DNA of 64,000 bases from CAZWMK01 sp964635065. Lineage in GTDB: Bacteria > Pseudomonadota > Alphaproteobacteria > Sphingomonadales > Sphingomonadaceae. The notes beneath the pieces are model-generated. The model was not told the origin of the DNA. It made no database searches and worked only from the letters and a program-made list of their open reading frames with translations. Made by a program: the position numbers and the translations under genes. The stretch is taken from contig CAZWMK010000002.1 of assembly GCA_964635065.1 (NCBI GenBank), forward strand, positions 1 through 64,000, read 5' to 3'. Shown piece by piece: positions 58,107-64,000 of the stretch; position 1 is the first letter of the stretch; every line of letters starts with the position of its first letter.

Positions 58107-59633
58107 TTACAGGCGAAGCACACGGCTGGCGCGGCCAAGCACCTGCTTGTCCTGCGCCGGCAGCGCCCATTTCAACGTCAGCCAGATTGCCGCGAACAGG
58201 ATCGGCAGCAGAATGGCCAGCCGCAAAAAGGCGGGCGCTGTCAGGACGAGCCACGACAGGCCGACCGCTGCGCTGCTGACAATCAGCGCCCGCCATGCCG
58301 TGGTGGCAAAGGGAGGCGCGAAGGGGTGCAGGTCTTCGTGGCGGTTGAGCTGGACAATCGGGATCAGGGCCGATGCGGCAAGGCCAAGGCCAACCGCCAG
58401 CGCCAGCCCGGTCAGGCCGAAGGCTGGCACCAGAAACCAGCCGGCCGCCGCCGCCAGCACCAGCGCGACAAGGCTTCCGATGAGCGGGTGGTTATACTGG
58501 CTGATCACCTGCTGGATCGCCGCCGCCTGCCCGCCAAAGGCTTCGATGCCGCGCGCAAAACTCAAAATGGCAAGCGCGGGCCAGGCCGCCAGGGCGCCAG
58601 GGCCGAACAGGTCGAGGATGGCCGGGGCGCCGGCGATGATTACCGCCGACAGCGGCAGCGCAATCGCAATGCTCAGCCGGGTGGCAAAGCCATAAATGCT
58701 GGCAATCGCCTTGCGGTCGCGGTCGCCTTCCGCCGCCGACGCCAGTGGCGAGACGACATAGGAAAAGGCGATGCGGATCATCTGGATGATCGAACTGACC
58801 TTGCGCGCGATCGTATAAAGCGCCGACGCTTGCGCACCCGATGCGCCGGGCAGCATCAGGTTCAGGATAACAGGGGGCGCATCGCCGAACAGGCGCGCGA
58901 CAATGTTATAGGGCAGGATCGACAGTCCCGCGAGCAATGTCCCGCGCACCAGCCCCGGCGCATGGCAGCGCCGGAACAGCGCCGGACCGTCATAGTGAAT
59001 AAACAGCAGCCGCACCGACAAAAGCGCCGTCACGCTGAGCGAGGCAAGATGCGCGTAAAGCAGGCCACGCACGCCGAAACCTGCCGCCCAGAAACCGCCC
59101 GCCAGTAGAAGGCGGATCAACTGTTCCCAGAAAATCCGCAGCCGGATTTCCGCGCCAAAGACCCGCCGCGCGCGCAGTGCCGATGTCGCAACCTCGACAA
59201 AGGCCCAAAGCGGCAGCGCCCAGGCGAACAGCTGCACGCTTTCAACCAGAATCGCTTCCTCGCTCGGGGCCACATTCAGCCAGCCGGCAAACCATGGCGC
59301 ATGCCACGATATCAAAAACGCAAGAACAAGCGACGGCAGCACGCCCAAGAGCAGCGCTGCGCGCAGCACGGCGGCCTGCCTTTGCGGTGTCCCCGCCTGT
59401 GGCACCACGCGCTGCAAACCCGATGTCACACCAAGGTCGGCCACATTTTCAATGAGATTCACCGCCGCCCACAGCACGGCATACAGGCCATAGCCCGACA
59501 GTCCGAACATCCAGACATAGAGTGGCTGGGACACCACCTCGATCACGCCGCCGATGCGTGACAACATGGCCGCGCCCGCGCCCTTGGCGACGTCGCGATT
59601 GGAAATGCTGTTCGGGGCGTCCGGTTCGTTCAT
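58107..59633 (-). CDS. Wzx/MATE-like polysaccharide or lipid flippase
   Basis: A 508-residue membrane protein with about 12-14 hydrophobic helices, e.g. LWAAVNLIENVADLGVTSGL, ALPLWAFVEVATSALRARRV and LIGSLVALVLAAAAGWFLVP. It has the character of the polysaccharide biosynthesis (Wzx/MurJ-like MOP) flippase family. ATG 59633 gives a cytoplasmic start; the frame extends to 59750. It is divergent from the CDP-alcohol transferase gene, only 131 bp away, so the flippase may move the product of that pathway across the inner membrane. Confidence 0.85.
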   Translation of the reverse strand: MNEPDAPNSISNRDVAKGAGAAMLSRIGGVIEVVSQPLYVWMFGLSGYGLYAVLWAAVNLIENVADLGVTSGLQRVVPQAGTPQRQAAVLRAALLLGVLPSLVLAFLISWHAPWFAGWLNVAPSEEAILVESVQLFAWALPLWAFVEVATSALRARRVFGAEIRLRIFWEQLIRLLLAGGFWAAGFGVRGLLYAHLASLSVTALLSVRLLFIHYDGPALFRRCHAPGLVRGTLLAGLSILPYNIVARLFGDAPPVILNLMLPGASGAQASALYTIARKVSSIIQMIRIAFSYVVSPLASAAEGDRDRKAIASIYGFATRLSIAIALPLSAVIIAGAPAILDLFGPGALAAWPALAILSFARGIEAFGGQAAAIQQVISQYNHPLIGSLVALVLAAAAGWFLVPAFGLTGLALAVGLGLAASALIPIVQLNRHEDLHPFAPPFATTAWRALIVSSAAVGLSWLVLTAPAFLRLAILLPILFAAIWLTLKWALPAQDKQVLGRASRVLRL

Positions 59634-59764
59634 GTGACTGGTTCGGGCTATAGACCCGCCCGGCCCGAATACAAAGAGGCGCAACAGCGGGTTTTGCCAT
59701 AATATTGCCGTCGATTGCCGCGACCAAGGCGCAGTTGCGTTCACAATCAAGGATCGGCCCGCGC

Positions 59765-60916
59765 ATGTCCCAGACGTCTTCCGTGATCATCGCCATCATT
59801 GGCGAGGCCCCCCTCAAGGTGTGGGGACTGAGCCAGCACGAACGTCTGACCCGCATCGCCGCCAAGGCCGGTTACCAGCTGGGCACGGAACCCGTCGCGG
59901 CCGGAAGCGATGCCGTGCAGATCATCGTCAACGGCCGCTACTGCTTTGATCCGCTATGGCTGACCGAAATGCGCAACCATGGCCCGCGCATCCTGACACT
60001 GGACAGCGTGCCCGTCCTTGCCATCGTCGAAACGCCCGCCGCTTATGCCGCAGTGACCGCCGCCATGCAGGCCGATGCGCCATTGGCCGCCGCAGCCGGT
60101 CTGCCCGCGGTCATCGCCTATGAGGATGTGCCGCCCACCATCTTCAACCAGGCGCTGCGCAAGCGCGAACGCCCCTTCCTGATGCGCGTCACACGTGACA
60201 GCATTCCGGCCATCGAACGCGCCAGCTATTTCGGTGCCTACAAGGGCGTTACCGACATTTTGACGAAATATCTCTGGCCCGAACTGGCGCTGTGGCTGAC
60301 CCGCCTGGCCGCGCGCATCGGCATGACGCCCAATATGGTGACGGCGATTGGCGGCACCTTGTGCCTTGTCGCCCTCTGGTTCTTCGCGACCGGCCAATAT
60401 TGGACCGGCATCGCCTGCGGCTTTGGCTTCATGGTGCTTGATACGGTCGACGGCAAGCTGGCGCGCTGCACCATCACCTCCAGCTACTGGGGCAACTTTT
60501 TCGACCATGGCATCGACCTTATCCATCCGCCTTTCTGGTGGTATGCATGGGGTCTGGGCCTTGCCGCCCATGGCCTGCCGTTGTCGGATGCCCTGTTCTT
60601 CTGGGTGATGGTTGCCATTGTCGCGGGTTATGTCCTGCAACGGCTGATCGAAGGCTGGTATATTGGCAAGCTCGGTCTCGACATGCACATCTGGCAGCCG
60701 TTTGATTCGCGTTTCCGGCTGATCACCGCGCGGCGCAATCCGAACATGGTGATCCTTGTCGCCGCCCTCCTCGCCGGACGGCCCGATATCGGCCTCCTTG
60801 CGGTTGCTGTCTGGACCGTGCTGTCGCTCGTTGTCCATGCTGTCCGTCTGGCGCAGGCAACCGCAACGAAAGCGCGCGATGGCAAGATCACAAGCTGGAT
60901 GGTGGAGCCGGCATGA
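59765..60916 (+). CDS. CDP-alcohol phosphotransferase with an extra N-terminal domain
   Basis: A 383-residue protein. The C-terminal part is a CDP-alcohol phosphatidyltransferase: the diagnostic motif runs DTVDGKLARCTITSSYWGNF and ends FDHGID, i.e. D-x2-DG-x2-AR-x8-G-x3-D-x3-D, and is flanked by several membrane helices. The N-terminal 150 residues form a soluble domain (VIIAIIGEAPLKVWGLSQHE, DAVQIIVNGRYCFDPLWLTE) that I cannot assign. It may be nucleotidyltransferase-like. The enzyme should link a CDP-activated alcohol to an acceptor. Its stop overlaps the HIT gene. Confidence 0.82.
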   Translation: MSQTSSVIIAIIGEAPLKVWGLSQHERLTRIAAKAGYQLGTEPVAAGSDAVQIIVNGRYCFDPLWLTEMRNHGPRILTLDSVPVLAIVETPAAYAAVTAAMQADAPLAAAAGLPAVIAYEDVPPTIFNQALRKRERPFLMRVTRDSIPAIERASYFGAYKGVTDILTKYLWPELALWLTRLAARIGMTPNMVTAIGGTLCLVALWFFATGQYWTGIACGFGFMVLDTVDGKLARCTITSSYWGNFFDHGIDLIHPPFWWYAWGLGLAAHGLPLSDALFFWVMVAIVAGYVLQRLIEGWYIGKLGLDMHIWQPFDSRFRLITARRNPNMVILVAALLAGRPDIGLLAVAVWTVLSLVVHAVRLAQATATKARDGKITSWMVEPA

Positions 60917-61341
60917 ATGCAACGATCACGAAATTCGGCTATCCCGCCACGCTGATCCGCGCCTATGACCATTGGGTCGTGCTCGCGCGGCCCGCGCAGC
61001 TGACGCTTGGTTCGCTCGTACTCGCTTCGACCAGCGATGCGACGGCTTTCGGCGATCTGCCGCCGGCAGCCTTTGCTGAACTGCACAGCGTCACGCACGC
61101 ACTCGAAGCCGCGCTCAAGGCCGCTGTCGACCACGACCGTCTGAATTACCTGATGCTGATGATGGTGGACCCGCACGTCCACTTCCATGTCTTCCCGCGC
61201 TATGACGGCACACGCACGGGCGGCGGTCTGACACTGGCCGATCCTTCATGGCCCGGCCCGCCCGATCTCGGCAAGGCAACGAAAGGCGATGCCGATGCGC
61301 TGGCGGCGCTTGTCGGCTGGCTCAGGCCTTACTGGGCCTGA
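60913..61341 (+). CDS. HIT-family protein
   Basis: A 142-residue protein with the histidine triad HVHFHVFPRY near residue 96, as in HIT-family nucleotide hydrolases and transferases. The preceding segment, YDHWVVLARPAQLTLGSLVL, is typical of the first strands. Members cleave nucleoside phosphoramidates or dinucleotides. Overlap with the CDP-alcohol transferase (ATGA) suggests a role in handling CMP- or NDP-type intermediates. Possible alternative: a phosphotransferase for an unusual nucleotide donor. Confidence 0.85.
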   Translation: MNATITKFGYPATLIRAYDHWVVLARPAQLTLGSLVLASTSDATAFGDLPPAAFAELHSVTHALEAALKAAVDHDRLNYLMLMMVDPHVHFHVFPRYDGTRTGGGLTLADPSWPGPPDLGKATKGDADALAALVGWLRPYWA

Positions 61342-61355
61342 TCAACTGGGACTGA

Positions 61356-62096
61356 TCAACGGGCGTTCGCCGCCCATCCCGCCGTCAGCGCCCGCGCGGC
61401 GTCAACGTCGGCGGGAAAATCGACCTCGCCCCATTCCAGCCCGGCAATCGACACGGTATGGATGGGCGTGGTGTTCGCAAGATTGTCGATGGCACGCAGA
61501 TACCAGCATTTCACGCCATCGGGCGTGCGCATCATGCGTTCGACCTCTGCCCGGAAAATAGCGCCGCCCGCGCCCGTCATCGCCAGCATGCCGATCGATT
61601 CGGCATTGGCGACATCGGCAGACAGCCGCTTTCCGATCGACAGCAGCCGGTCGCCATCGCGTGCGACCTTCATGTCGTCGTCGTCATAGGCGGGCTTGAT
61701 ATCGACGGTGACAGTGATCGGCGCGCGGGCTTCGGCCAGCAGTTTTGCCACGATAGCGGGCGACACCAGCGTATCGCCGTTCAGGATGATGAAATCACCC
61801 TGCATCGCTTCGCGCGCGATCCAGCAGGTGCCCAGATTATCGGCCACCTGATAAAAGGGATTGAACAGCGTCTGGATCGTCACGCCGGAAATAGCCGCCA
61901 GATGCGCTTCCAGTTTTTCGGTGCGAAAGCCGGTGACGACAGTGATTTGGCGGATACCGTTCGCCACCAGTGCGGCGATCTGCCATTCGATCAGCGTCTT
62001 GCCGTTGAAGTCGATCATGCACTTCGGACGGTCGGCTGTCAGTGGCAACAGGCGCGAACCCTGTCCTGCGCTCAATATGATGGCTTTGTCGATCAT
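61356..62096 (-). CDS. NTP-transferase (sugar/choline/inositol-phosphate nucleotidyltransferase-like)
   Basis: A 246-residue enzyme with the NTP-transferase signature AIILSAGQGSRLLPLTADRP followed by the lysine in PKCMIDFNGKTLIEW. A second-site aspartate lies in FIILNGDTLVSP, and the C-terminal EWGEVDFPADVDAARALT is typical of cytidylyl-/phosphocholine-cytidylyltransferase-like members. It likely activates a phosphorylated alcohol as an NDP or CDP compound, matching the CDP-alcohol transferase. ATG 62096 is used; the frame permits 62108. Convergent with the HIT gene. Confidence 0.87.
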   Translation of the reverse strand: MIDKAIILSAGQGSRLLPLTADRPKCMIDFNGKTLIEWQIAALVANGIRQITVVTGFRTEKLEAHLAAISGVTIQTLFNPFYQVADNLGTCWIAREAMQGDFIILNGDTLVSPAIVAKLLAEARAPITVTVDIKPAYDDDDMKVARDGDRLLSIGKRLSADVANAESIGMLAMTGAGGAIFRAEVERMMRTPDGVKCWYLRAIDNLANTTPIHTVSIAGLEWGEVDFPADVDAARALTAGWAANAR

Positions 62097-62246
62097 CGCA
62101 CCGTTCACCAGAGGTCAAGAGGCCGGGCCCGCCTTGGCGCATCCGGCCTGTCCCCTGTTCATTCCGACTGCGGCGAAATCATGGCCACATCATCTCCGAT
62201 TGCGGGCAGCCACCGAGATCAGCGGCCCGCCCGACAGGGAGGACAA

Positions 62247-62582
62247 TCAGCCTTTGCGGTTTTTCCGTGCGGCATAACGCGCATCGCGCGCAGCCTTCTT
62301 CTCGGCGTCCGTCAGCTCGACACGTGCCGCGGAGCTGGTTTTTGCGGCTTCCAGAGCCTGTTTTTTTGCATGTTTTTCCGCCTTTGCCTGCGCAATGGCA
62401 TCGCGCCTTGCAGCACGCTTGGCTTCTTCCGCCGCTTCGCGCTTACGCTGGCTTTCCTGCCGGGCGGCCAGAACGGCGGCATCGACCGGCGCCTTGTTCT
62501 GAAACTGTTGCAGCGCATTGAGACGCGCCTGCTGTGCAAGCGCCGTGCGCTCCTGAAAACCGGGATCTCGAAATGAAGCCAT
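62247..62582 (-). CDS. DUF6481 protein
   Basis: A 111-residue, highly charged helical protein with alanine/lysine/arginine-rich coiled-coil character (ESQRKREAAEEAKRAARRDA, AEKKAARDARYAARKNRKG). The start ASFRDPGFQERTALAQQARL and the C-terminal KAARDARYAARK are the conserved ends of the sphingomonad DUF6481 family. No enzymatic motif is present. It lies upstream of the nucleotidyltransferase and downstream of cspA on the same strand, probably on its own transcript. Function unknown. Confidence 0.8.
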   Translation of the reverse strand: MASFRDPGFQERTALAQQARLNALQQFQNKAPVDAAVLAARQESQRKREAAEEAKRAARRDAIAQAKAEKHAKKQALEAAKTSSAARVELTDAEKKAARDARYAARKNRKG

Positions 62583-62628
62583 GGATGTTAATCGTCTCGC
62601 GCATCAAAGGGAAAGGTGCAAGGACCGC

Positions 62629-62652
62629 GCGGAGCACCGTCATGGCGCTCCG
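62629..62652 (-). terminator. Hairpin after cspA
   Basis: GCGGAGC (62629-62635) pairs with GCTCCGC (62646-62652). Outside it, GGACC and GGTCC extend the symmetry. It is placed just downstream of the cspA stop on the minus strand, fitting a terminator although a T-run is not evident. Confidence 0.55.
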
Positions 62653-62667
62653 CACGGTCCTGACATG

Positions 62668-62874
62668 TTAGGCGGCTTGCAGGTTGACTGCTGCCGTCTT
62701 GCCACGACGATCGGTCTCAAGCTCATAAGAAATGCGCTGATCCTTATCGAGCGTGCGCATACCTGCGCGCTCAACCGCCGTGATGTGGACGAAAGCATCG
62801 CCGCTGCCGTCTTCCGGCGCGATGAAGCCATAACCCTTGTCGGCATTGAAGAATTTTACGGTTCCGGTGATCAT
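62668..62874 (-). CDS. cspA: Cold-shock-domain protein
   Basis: A 68-residue CspA-family nucleic-acid chaperone. The RNA-binding motifs are GTVKFFNADKGYGFIAPEDG (RNP1 KGYGFI) and GDAFVHITAVERAG (RNP2 VHI, with FVHI). It binds single-stranded RNA and prevents unwanted structure. The gene is preceded by about 200 bp of AT-rich, coding-free sequence on the minus strand, a possible long 5' leader of the type controlling cspA translation. Confidence 0.94.
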   Translation of the reverse strand: MITGTVKFFNADKGYGFIAPEDGSGDAFVHITAVERAGMRTLDKDQRISYELETDRRGKTAAVNLQAA

Positions 62875-63080
62875 ATGGGTATCCTTTATCCCATGGTGGA
62901 CGGGCATGAACCAACAGCGGCTCATCCCGGCTTCGACAGAGCTAGAAAGGGACAAAAGGGAGAAATTAATCGGCCTAGTATCCGTCGCATGCGACGTCAG
63001 CGAAGCCTTGATACGCCATTAGAAATAAAAATGCAAACAAAACACAAATCGGGCTTTTATTTACATGAAAGCGGCGATGA

Positions 63081-63260
63081 TTAGCGCAGTTTCGCGATGT
63101 TTATGCCGTCCGCTTTTGCTTTGTCTTTTACCGATTCTTCACTGCGCGTCAGCGCCTTCGCTATCGCCTTCAGCGCCATGCCTTTCTTCGCCAGCGTGTG
63201 GAGCTTTTGCGTCTCGTCGCCAGTCCATGGCTGGCGGTGGCGTGTAAATCTCTCGGTCAT
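63081..63260 (-). CDS. 59-residue SANT/HTH-like protein
   Basis: A small minus-strand gene below usual length cut-offs. ATG 63258-63260 opens a 59-residue frame ending TAA at 63081-63083. The product reads QPWTGDETQKLHTLAKKGMA, LKAIAKALTRSEESVKDKAK, a Myb/SANT- or GcrA-like three-helix pattern with a conserved W and regularly spaced hydrophobic residues. Small proteins of this type are common in sphingomonads and usually act as DNA-binding regulators. No long ORF overlaps it on this strand; a plus-strand frame at 63097-63459 is a shadow. Confidence 0.6.
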   Translation of the reverse strand: MTERFTRHRQPWTGDETQKLHTLAKKGMALKAIAKALTRSEESVKDKAKADGINIAKLR

Positions 63261-63452
63261 GCCTGTCCCCTGCGCGTCATATATCCCGCCAATGCGGCCC
63301 GACCTTCAGACATGTAGCAGCTTGACGCCCGCAACCAATCGCATTTCGAGGCCGGATTGCATCGCGCGCGCGCGCGAGGTCGGGAAAAACGGGCATTGGC
63401 CCCGTGCCCGATCGCGCATAAGGTCATGCCATTCAGAACGACAGGATGACTC

Positions 63453-63821
63453 ATGCTGACCTACGCTACTGTTGGATCGAACAGGTTGCCCGAAGCCGTC
63501 GCCTTTTTTACCGACCTCCTGGCCATGATCGGTGTCGGCAAGTTGTTCGATCACCCCAGTGGCGGCGCCATCTTCGGCAAGGACGGAAAGCCGCTTTTTG
63601 GCGTGCTTGGTCCGCATGATGGCAAACCGGCCACAGTGGGCAACGGCTCGATGCTTGCCCTCGACATCCCGTCACGCGCTGAAGTCGACGCCTTTCATGC
63701 CAAGGCGCTCGCCCTTGGCGGGACCGACGATGGCGCACCGGGCGAACGCGCCCCCGGTTATTACATGGCGTATTTCCGCGATCTCGACGGCAACAAATTC
63801 TGCGCCTGCCGCTTCGACTGA
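63453..63821 (+). CDS. VOC/glyoxalase-fold protein
   Basis: A 122-residue VOC-superfamily protein. The two beta-alpha-beta modules run from YATVGSNRLPEAVAFFTDLL to the pair AYFRDLDGNKFCACRF at the end. Metal-site residues are weak: Glu/Asp at the end of the last strands is not obvious, so it may be a non-metal member. Enzymes of this fold include glyoxalases, ring-cleaving dioxygenases and epimerases. It lies alone, about 50 bp before the next gene. Confidence 0.82.
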   Translation: MLTYATVGSNRLPEAVAFFTDLLAMIGVGKLFDHPSGGAIFGKDGKPLFGVLGPHDGKPATVGNGSMLALDIPSRAEVDAFHAKALALGGTDDGAPGERAPGYYMAYFRDLDGNKFCACRFD

Positions 63822-63874
63822 CGGCCACTGCGCTGTCAACCGAACGCGCGCGAAAGACACAAGGGACAAAAGCG

Positions 63875-64000
63875 ATGACGCAGCGGGATTTGCTGGCCAG
63901 CTACTTCACCATTGCGGGCAATGTGCATCCCGCCTTCAACGATGTCCCCAGTCCGCATGATTTCCGCGACCGGGTCGAAGCCGCTGCACGTGCAGGCTAT
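63875..64000 (+). CDS. Sugar-phosphate isomerase/epimerase-like protein (start only)
   Basis: The last 126 bases of the window encode the first 42 residues of a larger protein: RDLLASYFTIAGNVHPAFND, then SPHDFRDRVEAAARAGY. This resembles the first strand of a xylose-isomerase-like TIM barrel (AP_endonuc_2/IolE type), found in sugar isomerases and 2-keto-inositol enzymes. ATG 63875 is 54 bp after the VOC stop, without a recognisable terminator, so co-transcription is possible. The call is from a short stretch and needs the next sequence. Confidence 0.55.
   Translation, partial: MTQRDLLASYFTIAGNVHPAFNDVPSPHDFRDRVEAAARAGY

Noticed and set aside
58326..59108. Plus-strand frame of 260 codons in the flippase region
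   Set aside because: Charged, low-complexity translation from the antisense of a membrane protein.
1..64000. CRISPR arrays, rRNA genes, or further tRNAs
   Set aside because: I saw no regularly spaced direct repeats of CRISPR length, no rRNA-like sequence and only one cloverleaf (tRNA-Cys).

Overview
This window looks like the chromosome of a sphingomonad-type alphaproteobacterium (Sphingomonadaceae: Novosphingobium, Sphingopyxis, Sphingobium or a relative). The evidence is the high GC content, the codon use, a DUF6481 protein, numerous SnoaL-like and short-chain dehydrogenase genes, Rieske oxygenases, a TonB receptor, and an ectABCD locus with EctR, Ask and MscS relatives. All assignments come from reading the sequence; no database search was run.

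Layout. (1) 1-6226 is one end of a genomic island. It holds a truncated tyrosine recombinase, a HigBA-type toxin-antitoxin pair, two small YbjN-like proteins, a minus-strand group with a PD-(D/E)XK nuclease-like protein and a small membrane protein, a ribbon-helix-helix/excisionase-like pair, and a P4-type integrase directed away from tRNA-Cys (6227-6300), the probable attachment site. (2) 6452-11448 is an ectoine/5-hydroxyectoine locus (ectR, ectA, ectB, ectC, ectD). Its distal genes, ask_ect and a YbdG-like mechanosensitive channel, are decayed. (3) 11450-20850 is a rearranged stretch. Two related scars, each joining an mscS 3' fragment to an IS5-type transposase end, flank Hsp20, GlsB/YeaQ, aquaporin Z, a DUF937 protein and a MacAB-TolC-type efflux operon. 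A broken DUF318 permease follows the second scar.

(4) 21249-26152 and 30438-48777 form a large catabolic region: five SDRs, SnoaL-like (NTF2-fold) proteins, two Rieske oxygenase alpha subunits, an Old-Yellow-Enzyme/2,4-dienoyl-CoA-reductase-like flavoprotein, a GMC oxidoreductase, an MDR dehydrogenase, two PQQ-dependent dehydrogenases fused to cytochrome c domains, a TetR regulator and a TonB/PepSY uptake group. (5) 48997-53682 encodes a three-gene 2-oxoacid:acceptor oxidoreductase (korC-korA-korB) ending at a strong terminator. (6) 53874-58106 has three more SnoaL-like genes and a GAF-PAS-GGDEF-EAL signalling gene split by a frameshift. (7) 58107-62096 is a cell-envelope group: Wzx-like flippase, CDP-alcohol phosphotransferase, HIT protein and nucleotidyltransferase. 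(8) The right end has DUF6481, CspA, a 59-residue helix-turn-helix-like protein, a VOC protein and the start of a sugar-phosphate isomerase-like gene.

My working interpretation is that the catabolic region degrades a polycyclic or alicyclic compound, possibly steroid- or terpenoid-like. PQQ, GMC, SDR and MDR enzymes would oxidise alcohols, SnoaL-like proteins would act as dehydratases or isomerases, the BaiCD-like flavoprotein would reduce enones, and the Rieske proteins would hydroxylate. No dedicated ferredoxin or Rieske reductase is visible. The Kor system, which carries an NAD(P)H/FAD subunit with several [4Fe-4S] motifs, is a candidate low-potential electron source or sink. The substrate and this electron-transfer role are inference. 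The envelope group at 58-62 kb looks like an incompletely described pathway for making and exporting a CDP-alcohol-derived lipid or glycan head group.
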